The notes: generated from the sequence alone by a model not told the origin. A stretch of DNA of 64,000 nucleotides from Hypnocyclicus thermotrophus (GCF_004365575.1 NZ_SOBG01000005.1:134193-198192); one strand, 5' to 3'. Shown: positions 9,206 through 18,451, counted from the first letter of the stretch. Numbers and translations: made by a program.

Positions 9206-9225
9206 TATGTATATAAACAAAAATA
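9206..9225 (-). repeat. Rep box d2, perfect, before mfd
   Basis: TATGTATATAAACAAAAATA is the exact reverse complement of the box at 78-97. It lies 89 bp after box d1 in the 238-bp gyrA-mfd spacer and has no coding role. Confidence 0.75.
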
Positions 9226-9334
9226 TTATTTTTTAGATTTTTATCTAAGAATGTAAAAAAAGAGTCTTTTTTGGCTTAATTTAAATTAATTATTTTAATT
9301 TATATAATGTTTTATAAAATTAAATGGAGGAAAA

Positions 9335-12316
9335 ATGAATTTTACAATAGATTTAGAAGAAAAAGAAATATATAGAGGGAAAATACCTTTTTTTCTTATG
9401 AACAAAAATAAAAATATCATATATCTTTCAGGATTAAATAAGAATATAGATGATTATTACTTTGGAATAAAAGACTTTTCAAATAAAAATCTTTTAAAAA
9501 TAGAAAACTATAATTATACAGATATAGAATGGAAAGAAAAAAATATAGAATTATTAAATATATTAAAAAAAGAGAATTCAATTATTTTTATTAGTTTAAA
9601 TGCTGTATTTAAAGAATATTTTTCTAAAATAAAATTTTTTACTATTTATAAAGAAAAAGAATATAAAATAAATAAAATTATTAAATTTTTAGAAGAGAAT
9701 GGATATACTAGAAATTATATAATAGAATCTATTGGTGAATACAGTATAAGGGGAGATATAATTGATATATTTTCTCCGTCATATGATCATCCAATTAGAT
9801 TAGAATTTTTTGATAATTTTTTAGAAGATATAAGATATTTTGATATAGATACTCAAAAATCTATAGAAAAAATAGAACATATTGATATAAATAGTAATAT
9901 AGGAAATAGTGAAAAATATAGTTTTTTAGAACTTTTAAATAAATTAAAGTATAAAAATTATGAGATTATTATAGAAAATAAAGAGTTTTTAGATTATAAA
10001 CTTGAAGAATACATACTAAATAATAGAGAAAAAGAGAATAAGATAAGAGAAGAATATGCAAAAATTATTTTTGATAATATACATATATTTACAAAAAGAT
10101 TAAATGAAAATTTTGTCAGTAAGTTAAAAGATTATGACTATATAAAAGAGTATTCTAAAAATAAGACTATTTATATTTTTACAGAAGAAAAAAGAAGATA
10201 TGAAGAGATATTTAAAGGATATAAAAATATAATTATAGAGAGAAAAAATTATTTTGAAGGATTTGAAACAGCAAAAGAATTAGTAATTACTGATAGAGAG
10301 TTAAAAGGAATAAGAGTTGTAAGACTTGAAAAAAGAAAAGAAGGATTAAAACTAAAAAATATAAATCAAATAATAAAAGGTGATTATGTAATACATGAAA
10401 ATCATGGTGTAGGTATATATTTAGGAATAGAAGAGATAGATAATAAAGATTATTTAGCTATTAAATATGCTGATGCAGATAAACTTTATGTACCAATTGA
10501 TGGCATAAATAAAATAGAAAAATATATAAATGAACCAGGAAAAATTCCTGAAATATATAATTTGGGAAGAAAAGGATTTAAAAAAAGAAAAGAAAAAATA
10601 AGAAAAGATATAGAGGAGTTTGCAAAAGAATTAGTTCAAATTCAAGCAAAAAGAGAAGCTGCAGTTGGATTTAAATTTTCAAAAGATACAGTATGGCAAG
10701 AAGAGTTTGAAGAAGGATTTCCATATAATGAAACAAAAGATCAATTAAAAGCTATAAATGATACTAAGAGAGATATGGAAAGTTATAAAGTAATGGATAG
10801 AATAGTTTGTGGTGATGTAGGATATGGAAAAACAGAGATAGCACTTCGTGCAGCATTTAAAGCAGTAATGGATGGAAAGCAAGTAGTTATGCTTACACCA
10901 ACAACTGTTTTAGCACATCAACATTATGAAAGGTTTATAGAAAGATTTAAAAATTTCCCTGTAGATATAAAACTATTGTCAAGACTTGAGTCAAGAGGTA
11001 GTCAAAATAAAGTTGTAGAAGGATTAAAAAATGGTTCAGTTGATATAGTAATAGGAACACATAGGTTATTATCAACTGATATTAGTTTTAAAGATTTAGG
11101 CTTGATAATAATAGACGAAGAGCAAAAATTTGGAGTAAAAGCAAAAGAAAAATTAAAGACTTTAAGAATTGCAGTAGACACACTTACACTTACAGCTACT
11201 CCTATACCTCGTACACTGAATTTAGCTTTATTAGGAATAAGAGATATATCTATAATAGAAACAGCACCAGAAAATAGAAAGCCAGTAGAAATAAAATTTT
11301 TAGAAAAAGAAAAAAATAAAATAAAAGAAGTTATTTTAAAAGAAAAAGCTAGAGAAGGACAAATATTTTATCTTTTTAATTCAATAAAAGGTATGGAAAA
11401 TAAATTAAATGAATTAAGAAAAATATTACCAGATTATATAGAAATAGATTTTATTCATGGACAAATGCCAGCTAATCAAATAAAAGAAAAAATAGTAAAA
11501 TTTGAAAATGGAGAATTTGATCTTTTACTTACAACAACAATTATAGAAAATGGTATAGATATAGTAAATGCAAATACAATTATAATTGAAGGAATAGAAA
11601 AATTAGGACTTGCACAAATATATCAATTAAAAGGTAGAGTTGGTAGAGGAAATAAAAAAGGATATTGTTATTTATTATTAGAAAAAGAAAGAAAACTTAG
11701 TAAAAAAACAAAGCTTCGTAAAGAAACATTGGAAAATATAAATGTGCTTGGAGGAGGTTTTCAATTATCATTAGAAGATATGAGAATAAGAGGAGCAGGA
11801 GAAATACTAGGAGACAAGCAACACGGTGCTATTGATACATTTGGATATGATTTATATATAAAAATGCTTAATGAAGAAATGAAGAAATTAAAAAACGAAG
11901 AAATCCAAAAAGAATTGTATATAGACATTAATAAAAAAGGTTATATACCTAATGATTATATAAATGAAACTGAAAAAATTAGAGTATATAAAAGAATTTT
12001 AAGTTGTAAAAAAATTATAGAATTAAAAGAATTAAAAAATGAAATAATAGATAGATTTTCTAAAATGCCTAAAGAAACAGAGGAGCTTTTTGAGTATTAT
12101 GAGATAAAATTACTAGCTAAGGAAGTAGGAATATTGGAATTAATAGAAACAAAAGAAGGGTATTTTATGAAATTAGATGAAAATAAAATTGAAATAGATA
12201 GAATAAATGTGTTAATATTAAAAGGTAAACTAAAATATATATCAACTAAAAAAGCAATTATTTATAATGGAAATATAAAAAAATTTTTAATAAACTTAAA
12301 AGAAGGAGAGAACTAA
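9335..12316 (+). CDS. mfd: Transcription-repair coupling factor Mfd
   Basis: A 993-residue DNA translocase that removes RNA polymerase stalled at lesions and recruits UvrA. An N-terminal UvrB-like region has EYSIRGDIIDIFSPS and RLEFFDN (about 130-165). A CarD-like polymerase-binding domain starts at GDYVIHENHGVGIYLGIEEI. Helicase motifs are Walker A GDVGYGKTE, DEEQ, TATPIPRTL and QLKGRVGRGNKKG. It is shorter than E. coli Mfd (1148 residues), mostly in the N-terminal part. SD TGGAGG precedes ATG 9335. The order mfd, PPIase, mazG, rqcP resembles the Bacillus mfd-yabN-yabO region. It abuts the next gene with no gap. Confidence 0.95.
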   Translation: MNFTIDLEEKEIYRGKIPFFLMNKNKNIIYLSGLNKNIDDYYFGIKDFSNKNLLKIENYNYTDIEWKEKNIELLNILKKENSIIFISLNAVFKEYFSKIKFFTIYKEKEYKINKIIKFLEENGYTRNYIIESIGEYSIRGDIIDIFSPSYDHPIRLEFFDNFLEDIRYFDIDTQKSIEKIEHIDINSNIGNSEKYSFLELLNKLKYKNYEIIIENKEFLDYKLEEYILNNREKENKIREEYAKIIFDNIHIFTKRLNENFVSKLKDYDYIKEYSKNKTIYIFTEEKRRYEEIFKGYKNIIIERKNYFEGFETAKELVITDRELKGIRVVRLEKRKEGLKLKNINQIIKGDYVIHENHGVGIYLGIEEIDNKDYLAIKYADADKLYVPIDGINKIEKYINEPGKIPEIYNLGRKGFKKRKEKIRKDIEEFAKELVQIQAKREAAVGFKFSKDTVWQEEFEEGFPYNETKDQLKAINDTKRDMESYKVMDRIVCGDVGYGKTEIALRAAFKAVMDGKQVVMLTPTTVLAHQHYERFIERFKNFPVDIKLLSRLESRGSQNKVVEGLKNGSVDIVIGTHRLLSTDISFKDLGLIIIDEEQKFGVKAKEKLKTLRIAVDTLTLTATPIPRTLNLALLGIRDISIIETAPENRKPVEIKFLEKEKNKIKEVILKEKAREGQIFYLFNSIKGMENKLNELRKILPDYIEIDFIHGQMPANQIKEKIVKFENGEFDLLLTTTIIENGIDIVNANTIIIEGIEKLGLAQIYQLKGRVGRGNKKGYCYLLLEKERKLSKKTKLRKETLENINVLGGGFQLSLEDMRIRGAGEILGDKQHGAIDTFGYDLYIKMLNEEMKKLKNEEIQKELYIDINKKGYIPNDYINETEKIRVYKRILSCKKIIELKELKNEIIDRFSKMPKETEELFEYYEIKLLAKEVGILELIETKEGYFMKLDENKIEIDRINVLILKGKLKYISTKKAIIYNGNIKKFLINLKEGEN

Positions 12317-13222
12317 ATGAAAAAAATATTAGTTATAGCAATATTATTAGTATCAGTAGTATCATGTAATAATAAAAAACAGGTAAAAGAAAAAGTGGTA
12401 GAAAAAACAGAAAAAGTGGAACTTATGGATAAAAATGAAACGCCTAAAAATGCATTAGCAAGAGTAGGAGACGAAGTAATAACAGAAGATGAAGTTGAAA
12501 TGGTATTAAAAAGCATACCAGAACAATATAAAGATTATTATAGTAGTGAAGAAGGGAAAAAAGAAATATTAAAAGAATTAGTAGAACAAAAATTAATAAA
12601 AAAAGAAGCCGAAAAATTAGGTTTAGATAATGATAAAGAATTACAAAAAGAATTAAATTTATATAAAGAAAGATTACTTATTAATAGTTATATAAATAAA
12701 AATATTATTAAAAAAATTGATGTAACAGAAGATGAGTTAAAAGCATATTATGAAGCAAATAAAGAAAATTATAAAATACCAGAACAGGTAAATGCTTCTC
12801 ATATATTAATATTAACAATGAATTTAAATGAAAAAGAGAAAAAAGCTGCCTATAAAAAAGCTCAAGATGTATTTAAATTGGTGAAAGAAGGAAAAGATTT
12901 TCATGAATTAGCAAAACAATATTCAGAAGGACCTTCAGCAAAAGACGGAGGAAGACTTGGTTGGTTTGAAAAAGAAAGAATGGTAAAAGAATTTTCAGAT
13001 GCTGCTTTTAGTACTGAAAAAGGAAAAGTATATGACGGAATTGTAGAAACAAAATATGGTTATCATATAATACTTACAGAAGATAAAAAAGAATCTTCAT
13101 ATATACCATTTGAAGAAAAAGAAAAAGAATTAAAAGAAGAACTTTTAAATAAAAAAAGATTAGATGAATATAATAAAACATTAGAAAGATTAAAAAAAGA
13201 GTATAATATCGAGGAGATGTAA
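12317..13222 (+). CDS. Parvulin-type peptidyl-prolyl isomerase lipoprotein (PrsA/SurA-like)
   Basis: A 301-residue secreted foldase. A lipoprotein signal peptide (KKILVIAILLVSVVSC, lipidated Cys about 17) is followed by a charged linker. A SurA-N-like helical part (about 48-145) contains ARVGDEVITEDEVE. The parvulin domain runs from about 155 to 260, with VNASHILI, FHELAKQYSEGPSAKDGGRLGWF and KYGYHIIL. It probably acts at the cell-envelope periplasm on outer-membrane proteins; the two SLH porins here are plausible clients. It starts on the base after the mfd stop and overlaps mazG by one base (TAATG), so the three genes are coupled. Confidence 0.88.
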   Translation: MKKILVIAILLVSVVSCNNKKQVKEKVVEKTEKVELMDKNETPKNALARVGDEVITEDEVEMVLKSIPEQYKDYYSSEEGKKEILKELVEQKLIKKEAEKLGLDNDKELQKELNLYKERLLINSYINKNIIKKIDVTEDELKAYYEANKENYKIPEQVNASHILILTMNLNEKEKKAAYKKAQDVFKLVKEGKDFHELAKQYSEGPSAKDGGRLGWFEKERMVKEFSDAAFSTEKGKVYDGIVETKYGYHIILTEDKKESSYIPFEEKEKELKEELLNKKRLDEYNKTLERLKKEYNIEEM

Positions 13223-13974
13223 TGAACAAGTTTCAAGAATTAATTGAAATAATGAAAAAACTTAGAAAAGATTGTCCTTGGGATAAAGAACAAACCTTAG
13301 ATAGTTTAAAACCTTATCTTTTAGAAGAATCATACGAGCTTATAGATGCAATAGATAAAAAAGATTATAACGAATTAAAATCAGAACTTGGAGATTTACT
13401 TCTTCAAGTTGTTTTTCAATCTGAAATAATGGAAGAAGAAAAGAGGTTTAATATAGATGATGTTATTGAAAAATTAAATGAAAAACTTATTAGACGTCAT
13501 CCGCATGTATTTAAAGATGTAGAAGTAGAAAATAGTGATGAAGTATTAAAAAATTGGGAAGAAATAAAGAAAACAGAAAAAGAACATTTAGATAGAGTAT
13601 CAGTTCTTGATGGGATTCCAAATTCTTTACCACCATTAATTAGAGCAACAAAATTGCAAAAGAAAGTTAAAAAAATAGGATTTGAATTTGAAAAAATAGA
13701 TGATGTAATAGAAAAAATAGATGAAGAAGTATTAGAATTTAAAGAGGCAATAAAAAATAAAGATATTAAAAATTTAGAAGAAGAGCTTGGAGATATAATA
13801 TTTACTTTAGTAAATATTAGTAGATTTTTAAAAATTGATATAACAAATGCTCTTATAAAAACAAATAGAAAATTTGAAGAAAGATTTAGATTTGTGGAGA
13901 AAAATTTAGATTTGAAAAATTCTACTTTAGAAGAAATGGATAAAATGTGGGAAGAAGCAAAGAAAAAAATCTAA
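13222..13974 (+). CDS. mazG: Nucleoside triphosphate pyrophosphohydrolase MazG
   Basis: A 250-residue protein with two tandem MazG domains. The first has LRKDCPWDKEQTLDSLKPYL and EESYELIDAI...ELGDLLLQVVF (metal-binding ExxE and ExxD). The second, from about 165, has DEEVLEFKEAI...EELGDIIFTLVNI. The enzyme hydrolyses NTPs to NMP and PPi and can clear aberrant nucleotides or lower stringent signalling. A linker IPNSLPPLIRATKLQKK between the domains is typical of the family. It overlaps the stop of the isomerase gene by one base. Confidence 0.93.
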   Translation: MNKFQELIEIMKKLRKDCPWDKEQTLDSLKPYLLEESYELIDAIDKKDYNELKSELGDLLLQVVFQSEIMEEEKRFNIDDVIEKLNEKLIRRHPHVFKDVEVENSDEVLKNWEEIKKTEKEHLDRVSVLDGIPNSLPPLIRATKLQKKVKKIGFEFEKIDDVIEKIDEEVLEFKEAIKNKDIKNLEEELGDIIFTLVNISRFLKIDITNALIKTNRKFEERFRFVEKNLDLKNSTLEEMDKMWEEAKKKI

Positions 13975-13984
13975 AATTACTTAA

Positions 13985-14004
13985 TATGTATATAAACAAA
14001 AATA
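13985..14004 (-). repeat. Rep box d3, perfect, between mazG and rqcP
   Basis: TATGTATATAAACAAAAATA is the exact reverse complement of the origin box. It sits in the 68-bp mazG-rqcP gap, 26 bp before the rqcP ribosome binding site. Confidence 0.75.
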
Positions 14005-14042
14005 ATTTTATAAAAAATTATTTTAATAGAAAGGATTTTTTT

Positions 14043-14351
14043 ATGAGATTAGATAAATTTTTAAAAACTGCTAGAATAATAAAAAGAAGACCAATTGCTA
14101 AAAAAGTAGCTGATAATAAAAAAATAAAAATAAATGGCAAAATAGCAAAATCAGCTACAAATGTAAATATGGGAGATATATTAGAAGTAGAATATTTTAA
14201 TAGATATATGAAAATAGAAGTATTAGAAGTACCAAAAGGAAATGTAAAAAAAGAAAAAGCAAGTGAGCTAATAAAAGTAATAGAAACAAAAAAAATAGAA
14301 ACAAATGAGTTAGCATTTTTAGAGGAAGATGAGCTAGATGAAGAGTTATAA
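14043..14351 (+). CDS. rqcP: S4 domain ribosome quality control protein RqcP (YabO family)
   Basis: A 102-residue S4-domain protein starting MRLDKFLKTARIIKRRPIAK, very close to Bacillus RqcP/YabO. That protein binds stalled 50S-peptidyl-tRNA complexes and works with RqcH in C-terminal alanine tailing. The S4 core is about residues 1-65 (RLDKFLK, VADNKKIKINGKIAK, VNMGDILEVEY), followed by an acidic tail. ATG 14043 follows AAAGGA (14030-14035); the open frame extends to 13947, but that extension overlaps mazG and contains a Rep box, so I reject it. It overlaps ispE by 14 bp. Synteny with mazG supports the assignment. A heat-shock Hsp15-like protein is the alternative. Confidence 0.85.
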   Translation: MRLDKFLKTARIIKRRPIAKKVADNKKIKINGKIAKSATNVNMGDILEVEYFNRYMKIEVLEVPKGNVKKEKASELIKVIETKKIETNELAFLEEDELDEEL

Positions 14352-15201
14352 AGAAAAAGCAAATGCTAAAATTAATATAGGACTTAATATATTAGAAAAA
14401 CTAGAAAATGGATATCATAGTTTAGATATGATAATGGCTCCAATTGATTTATCAGATATATTAGAAATAAAATTTAATGAAAAAAAAGGAAATTTAAAAA
14501 TATTTTGTAATAAAAATGATGTGCCTATTAATGAAAATAATATTATATATAAAATATATAATAAATTTTATGAATATACCTCTTTACAACGCGAAGATAT
14601 AGAGGTAAAATTAATAAAGAGAATTCCTAGTGAAGCAGGACTAGGTGGAGGAAGTTCTGATGGGGCTACATTTTTAAAAGTTTTAAATAATTATAATAAT
14701 AATATTTTGTCTACTAACGAAATGATAAATATTTCAAAAGATATTGGAGCAGATATACCGTTTTTTATAATTAATAAAACAACAAGAGTAAAAGGTATTG
14801 GAGAAAAATTAGAAATTATAGAAAATAAATTAGAAAGTGATATTATACTAGTAAAGCCTAGTTTTGGAATTAGTACAAAAGATGCATATATAAATTATTC
14901 TAATTTAAAAAATAAAAACAATGCAAATATAGAAAAAATAATAAAGGGATTAAAAGAAAATGACGTAAATTTAGTTAGAGATAACATAGATAATCATTTA
15001 CAACAATCTGCAAAACTTTTTAAAAATGAATTGGAAAAATTTGAAAAAGAACTATATAAATTGACAAAATTAAAATTTTATATGACAGGTAGTGGAAGTT
15101 GTTATTATAGTTTTGTAGAAAAAAAAGACTCAAAAAAAATTATAAATTTATTAAAAAATAAATATGGGACTTACTTTATAAGTCTTACAAGATTTTACTA
15201 A
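14338..15201 (+). CDS. ispE: 4-diphosphocytidyl-2-C-methyl-D-erythritol kinase
   Basis: A 287-residue GHMP kinase of the MEP isoprenoid pathway, phosphorylating CDP-ME at the 2-hydroxyl. It begins KANAKINIGLNILEKLENGYH, typical of IspE. The ATP-binding GHMP loop is PSEAGLGGGSSDGA near residues 97-110, and motif 3 is YMTGSGSCYYSF near 245. It overlaps the end of rqcP by 14 bp. A second MEP gene, ispF, lies at 41.5 kb, so the cell evidently uses this pathway rather than mevalonate. Confidence 0.94.
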   Translation: MKSYKEKANAKINIGLNILEKLENGYHSLDMIMAPIDLSDILEIKFNEKKGNLKIFCNKNDVPINENNIIYKIYNKFYEYTSLQREDIEVKLIKRIPSEAGLGGGSSDGATFLKVLNNYNNNILSTNEMINISKDIGADIPFFIINKTTRVKGIGEKLEIIENKLESDIILVKPSFGISTKDAYINYSNLKNKNNANIEKIIKGLKENDVNLVRDNIDNHLQQSAKLFKNELEKFEKELYKLTKLKFYMTGSGSCYYSFVEKKDSKKIINLLKNKYGTYFISLTRFY

Positions 15202-15235
15202 TCAAAAAAAACGAAAAAGGAAGGTGCTTAGAACA

Positions 15236-15544
15236 ATGAACATTACTGATGTAAGAGTTAGAATTGTAAAAGGGGAAAATGAAGCAAAATTAAAAGCTTA
15301 TGCAGACATCACATTTGATGATTGTTTTGTTATTCATGGTTTAAAAATTATTGATGGGCAAAAAGGCATGTTTGTAGCAATGCCGAGCAGAAGAATGCCA
15401 AGTGGTGAATTTAAAGACATAGCTCATCCAATAACACCAGAAACAAGAAAAGAAATAACTGATACAGTTATTGAATATTATGAAAAAGCATTAAATTCTC
15501 CTGAAACATTAGAAGAAGTTTCTTCTGATGAAATAGAAGAATAA
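15236..15544 (+). CDS. spoVG: SpoVG family RNA/DNA-binding regulator
   Basis: A 102-residue SpoVG protein with MNITDVRVRIVKGENEAKLK, then AYADITFDDCFVIHGLKIIDGQKGMFVAMPSRR and an acidic C-terminus. SpoVG proteins bind nucleic acids and act as global regulators in non-sporulating bacteria too. ATG 15236 gives the canonical N-terminus; an in-frame GTG at 15224 lies inside the SD AGGAAGG and is less likely. It follows ispE by 34 bp, as in the ispE-spoVG neighbourhood of Bacillus, and is closed by a terminator. Confidence 0.93.
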   Translation: MNITDVRVRIVKGENEAKLKAYADITFDDCFVIHGLKIIDGQKGMFVAMPSRRMPSGEFKDIAHPITPETRKEITDTVIEYYEKALNSPETLEEVSSDEIEE

Positions 15545-15550
15545 TTTTTA

Positions 15551-15580
15551 ATGGGCTCAGAAATGAGCTCATTTTTTTTC
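15551..15580 (+). terminator. Terminator after spoVG
   Basis: A stem TGGGCTCA / TGAGCTCA (one G-U pair) with loop GAAA is followed by eight T. Confidence 0.88.
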
Positions 15581-15609
15581 TTGACAAATTATAAAAGTTT
15601 TGATAAAAT
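15581..15609 (+). promoter_or_regulatory. Promoter of tRNA-Gln
   Basis: TTGACA at 15581-15586 and TAAAAT at 15604-15609 have a 17-bp spacer; initiation would fall about 5-6 bases before the mature tRNA 5' end. Confidence 0.8.
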
Positions 15610-15621
15610 AATTTTCGTTGT

Positions 15622-15696
15622 TGGGCTGTCGCCAAGCGGTAAGGCATCAGACTTTGACTCTGACATGCGTTGGTTCGAATCCAGCCAGCCCAGCCA
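15622..15696 (+). tRNA. tRNA-Gln (UUG)
   Basis: The cloverleaf folds by hand. The acceptor stem is TGGGCTG with CAGCCCA, discriminator G and an encoded CCA. The anticodon stem TCAGA / TCTGA has loop CTTTGAC with anticodon TTG. The T arm is GTTGG-TTCGAAT-CCAGC. It is a single tRNA with its own promoter and terminator. Confidence 0.95.
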
Positions 15697-15710
15697 TTAT
15701 ATAGTTTTTA

Positions 15711-15742
15711 ACTCCAATTAAAATAATTGGAGTTTTTTTTTA
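15711..15742 (+). terminator. Terminator after tRNA-Gln
   Basis: A stem ACTCCAATT / AATTGGAGT with a 5-base loop is followed by a run of T. Confidence 0.88.
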
Positions 15743-15791
15743 TAAAAAATAAATGTTTAATTTTTTCTTGATTATAAAAACGGATTTATAA

Positions 15792-15820
15792 TTGATAAAC
15801 AAATATGATTGTGATATACT
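15792..15820 (+). promoter_or_regulatory. Promoter of SLH porin gene
   Basis: TTGATA at 15792-15797 and TATACT at 15815-15820 have a 17-bp spacer, giving a short leader before ATG 15848. Confidence 0.8.
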
Positions 15821-15847
15821 AAAATGTATAGTAAATTGGAGGGAAAA

Positions 15848-17755
15848 ATGAAAAAAGCAATCATATTATTATTTTTAGTATATAGTATGTCTATATTTTC
15901 TGAGGAAGCAAGTTTTTATAAAGATGTAAAAATAGATAATTGGGCTTATAGAGCTGTAAAAAATCTTGTTGAAAATGGTATTTTTGATATAGAAAATGAG
16001 GAATTTTTAGGTGATGAAAATATAGATAGATATGAATTTGCTTTTTATCTTTCAAGAATGTTAAATAAAATAAATGAAAATAAGGCTTCTAAATCTGATT
16101 TATTTATTATTGAAAATATAGTATATGAATTTTCAAAAGAATTAAACAGTTTTGCGTTTAATTCAGATGAATATATAAAAAAAATATCTAATTTAGAAGA
16201 AAAAGTAGATAAATTAGAAAAAAACAATGTTAAAATTCAAGAATCATTGCTAAATATTAATGAAAGATTAAAAAATTTAGAACAAAATAGCGGTATTAAT
16301 CAAAATTATATATTAGAAAACAGTATATATAACGATAAACTAAAATATTTTCAGAATTTTAATCTATATTTAGCTTCAGGAATAAGTTATAAACCAAATT
16401 CAAAAATAGAAGAGAATAGATATAAGGGAAATTATACATTGGGATTAGGAATAACTGATGAAAATTTTGAGCTTATTATAGAAAGTGAAACATCAGATGA
16501 GACTAAAAAAGATGGAGAACTAGTAGTAAAAGGACAAATTGCTACACGTATAGATTTTATGGGAGGCTCAACGCTTAGTTATCATACAAAAGGATACGAA
16601 AAATATTATAAATCATATTTTAATAATGTAATATTTGATAATCATAGTTCTTATCAATATAATAAATTAAGTAGTACTACAAATTATAGTAATTTGAAAA
16701 AAACAATAGGAGATAATAAAAGAATTTCATATTATGATTTGAGTAATGAAACTATAGACTATGAACTAGATGAATTTGATTCTTATGGGTTATCATTTTT
16801 AAATAAAAATTTTATTATTCTTATAGAAAAATTAAGAACAGATAGAGCGATAGATGAAAAAGAAGGTATAATAAATCCAAGTGGAAATATAGCTTATTCA
16901 GATACATTAGTTTTTTTTGGTAAAACAAGTCAAAAATATATAGATGCAACAGCTATGATAAATGGAAACGTAGGAAATCGTGATTTTGAAATAGTTGGTA
17001 AATATCCTGGTGATTTTTATGATTTAGCAGGAGGTTTTACTTTAAGTCAAAGAGATAGTGGTAAAGAGGTACAAGATTATTCAGGGTATAAAAGATTATT
17101 TTTATTTGATGCTAGAATAAATTTTGGTGATACAAGAGATATTGAATTCGGGACAGAATTAAAAAATAGTAATTATGGAAATAATTTATATCAATCATAT
17201 TATTTTTCATTTAAATATTTATTAGGAGATACGGGGGTAATAAAATATAAAGGTGAAAATATTAATGCAAAAAATCAAAATAATTTTATAAATCACTATT
17301 TTTTAATAAATTTTAATAGTGGAAGATTAAAAACTTATACAGGATATAATATAATAAGTGTAAATAAATCTGCAATTGTAAATGAAGACAGTATCGAAGA
17401 AATATATTATGTGTATAATGGTTTATATACCCGAATACAAGATTATGATGAATTTTTAATAAAAGCAGAATATCAATTTAATCAAAAATTAATAGGAAAA
17501 ATAGGATATTATTTAAAATCATTAAAAGATAAAATAGTAACAGAAGAAAATGCTACAACATTTCAATTTACATATAATTTTGCAAATAGCATAAAAATTT
17601 TTGCTAAATATATGCAAAATGATGGAGAAGATATAAATGATAGACAACTCGATATAAATGATGATATGTTAGATATAGATTTTGATGAAACTACGGGAGT
17701 TATAAGAAAAGCAGAAGAAGGAAAAGTTGAAATAGGAGTTGAGATAAAGTTTTAG
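15848..17755 (+). CDS. SLH-domain outer-membrane porin (OmpM-like)
   Basis: A 635-residue outer-membrane protein. The signal peptide is KKAIILLFLVYSMSIFS. One SLH domain (about 25-75) has FYKDVKIDNWAYRAVKNLVENG and RYEFAFYLSRM. A coiled coil (about 105-155) has the heptad-like EEKVDKLEKNN, and a long beta-strand-rich barrel ends in Val-Glu-Ile-Lys-Phe, a typical C-terminal aromatic. SLH-porins tether the outer membrane to cell wall polymers in Fusobacteriota, Negativicutes and Thermotogae. ATG 15848 follows GGAGGG; the upstream in-frame ATG 15824 lies at or before the inferred transcript start. A second, divergent member is at 26990-29083. Substrate specificity cannot be read. Confidence 0.85.
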   Translation: MKKAIILLFLVYSMSIFSEEASFYKDVKIDNWAYRAVKNLVENGIFDIENEEFLGDENIDRYEFAFYLSRMLNKINENKASKSDLFIIENIVYEFSKELNSFAFNSDEYIKKISNLEEKVDKLEKNNVKIQESLLNINERLKNLEQNSGINQNYILENSIYNDKLKYFQNFNLYLASGISYKPNSKIEENRYKGNYTLGLGITDENFELIIESETSDETKKDGELVVKGQIATRIDFMGGSTLSYHTKGYEKYYKSYFNNVIFDNHSSYQYNKLSSTTNYSNLKKTIGDNKRISYYDLSNETIDYELDEFDSYGLSFLNKNFIILIEKLRTDRAIDEKEGIINPSGNIAYSDTLVFFGKTSQKYIDATAMINGNVGNRDFEIVGKYPGDFYDLAGGFTLSQRDSGKEVQDYSGYKRLFLFDARINFGDTRDIEFGTELKNSNYGNNLYQSYYFSFKYLLGDTGVIKYKGENINAKNQNNFINHYFLINFNSGRLKTYTGYNIISVNKSAIVNEDSIEEIYYVYNGLYTRIQDYDEFLIKAEYQFNQKLIGKIGYYLKSLKDKIVTEENATTFQFTYNFANSIKIFAKYMQNDGEDINDRQLDINDDMLDIDFDETTGVIRKAEEGKVEIGVEIKF

Positions 17756-17773
17756 GTTTTAGGGGGAACATAA

Positions 17774-18451
17774 ATGAAAAAAAATGATCCAAATCAAATA
17801 ATTCTTGGTGAACTTGTAGATATAGAAATAATAAACCCCGATAGTGAAGGTCGGTATCATGCTACAAAAGTATCTGATATTTATGAAGAAGATAATTCGT
17901 TTTCAGTAAATTGGCCAATATATGAAAGAAGATATTTACCAGCAAGAAGAAATGATAAAATAAAAGTAATATTAAAGAGAAAAGATGCAATATATTATTT
18001 TGAGAGTCGGATAAAAGCTAGAGCTTTAGAACCATATGCACATCTTAGAATAGAAAATCCTAAAAAATTGATAAAAAAACAAAGAAGAACATATTTCAGA
18101 CTTCCATTAAATCTGATAGTAAAATTTATTAGATTAAAAGATGAGGTAAAAGAAGGAGAACTACCTCCAGTATATTCAGGAATTTCACTTGATTTAAGTG
18201 GAGGAGGAATGTCGATATTATCTAAAACAGAACTTGAGTTAGGAGAAAATATAGAAATTAGTTTTGAATTAACTAATGGAACAAGATACGAATATGTATC
18301 TTGTAAAGTTAGAAGAAAAAAATTAATAGATATAAAATATGAGTATGGTTTAGAATTTTTAGATATGCCAAATAGAGATAGAGAGTATATAATAAGTTAT
18401 CTTTTTGAAGTGCAAAGAACTAGAGCGAGAGCAAAAGATGCAAAAGAATAA
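17774..18451 (+). CDS. PilZ domain protein, YcgR-like
   Basis: A 225-residue protein with an N-terminal YcgR-like beta domain (about 10-95) and a C-terminal PilZ domain (about 100-215). The c-di-GMP motifs are visible: RRTYFR (RxxxR) near residue 105 and DLSGGGM (D/N-x-S-x-x-G) near 140. It is likely a cyclic-di-GMP effector. No flagellar gene is nearby, so an effect on envelope or adhesion is more plausible, but the output is unknown. It follows the SLH porin gene by 18 bp with SD AGGGGG and is probably cotranscribed with it. Confidence 0.85.
   Translation: MKKNDPNQIILGELVDIEIINPDSEGRYHATKVSDIYEEDNSFSVNWPIYERRYLPARRNDKIKVILKRKDAIYYFESRIKARALEPYAHLRIENPKKLIKKQRRTYFRLPLNLIVKFIRLKDEVKEGELPPVYSGISLDLSGGGMSILSKTELELGENIEISFELTNGTRYEYVSCKVRRKKLIDIKYEYGLEFLDMPNRDREYIISYLFEVQRTRARAKDAKE

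Noticed and set aside
9257-9276. Run AAAAAAGAGTCTTTTTT as a terminator before mfd
   Set aside because: The arms are too short and have almost no loop; it may be only a weak pause signal.
13947-14042. N-terminal extension of rqcP
   Set aside because: It overlaps mazG, includes a Rep box and lacks an SD; ATG 14043 gives the conserved N-terminus.
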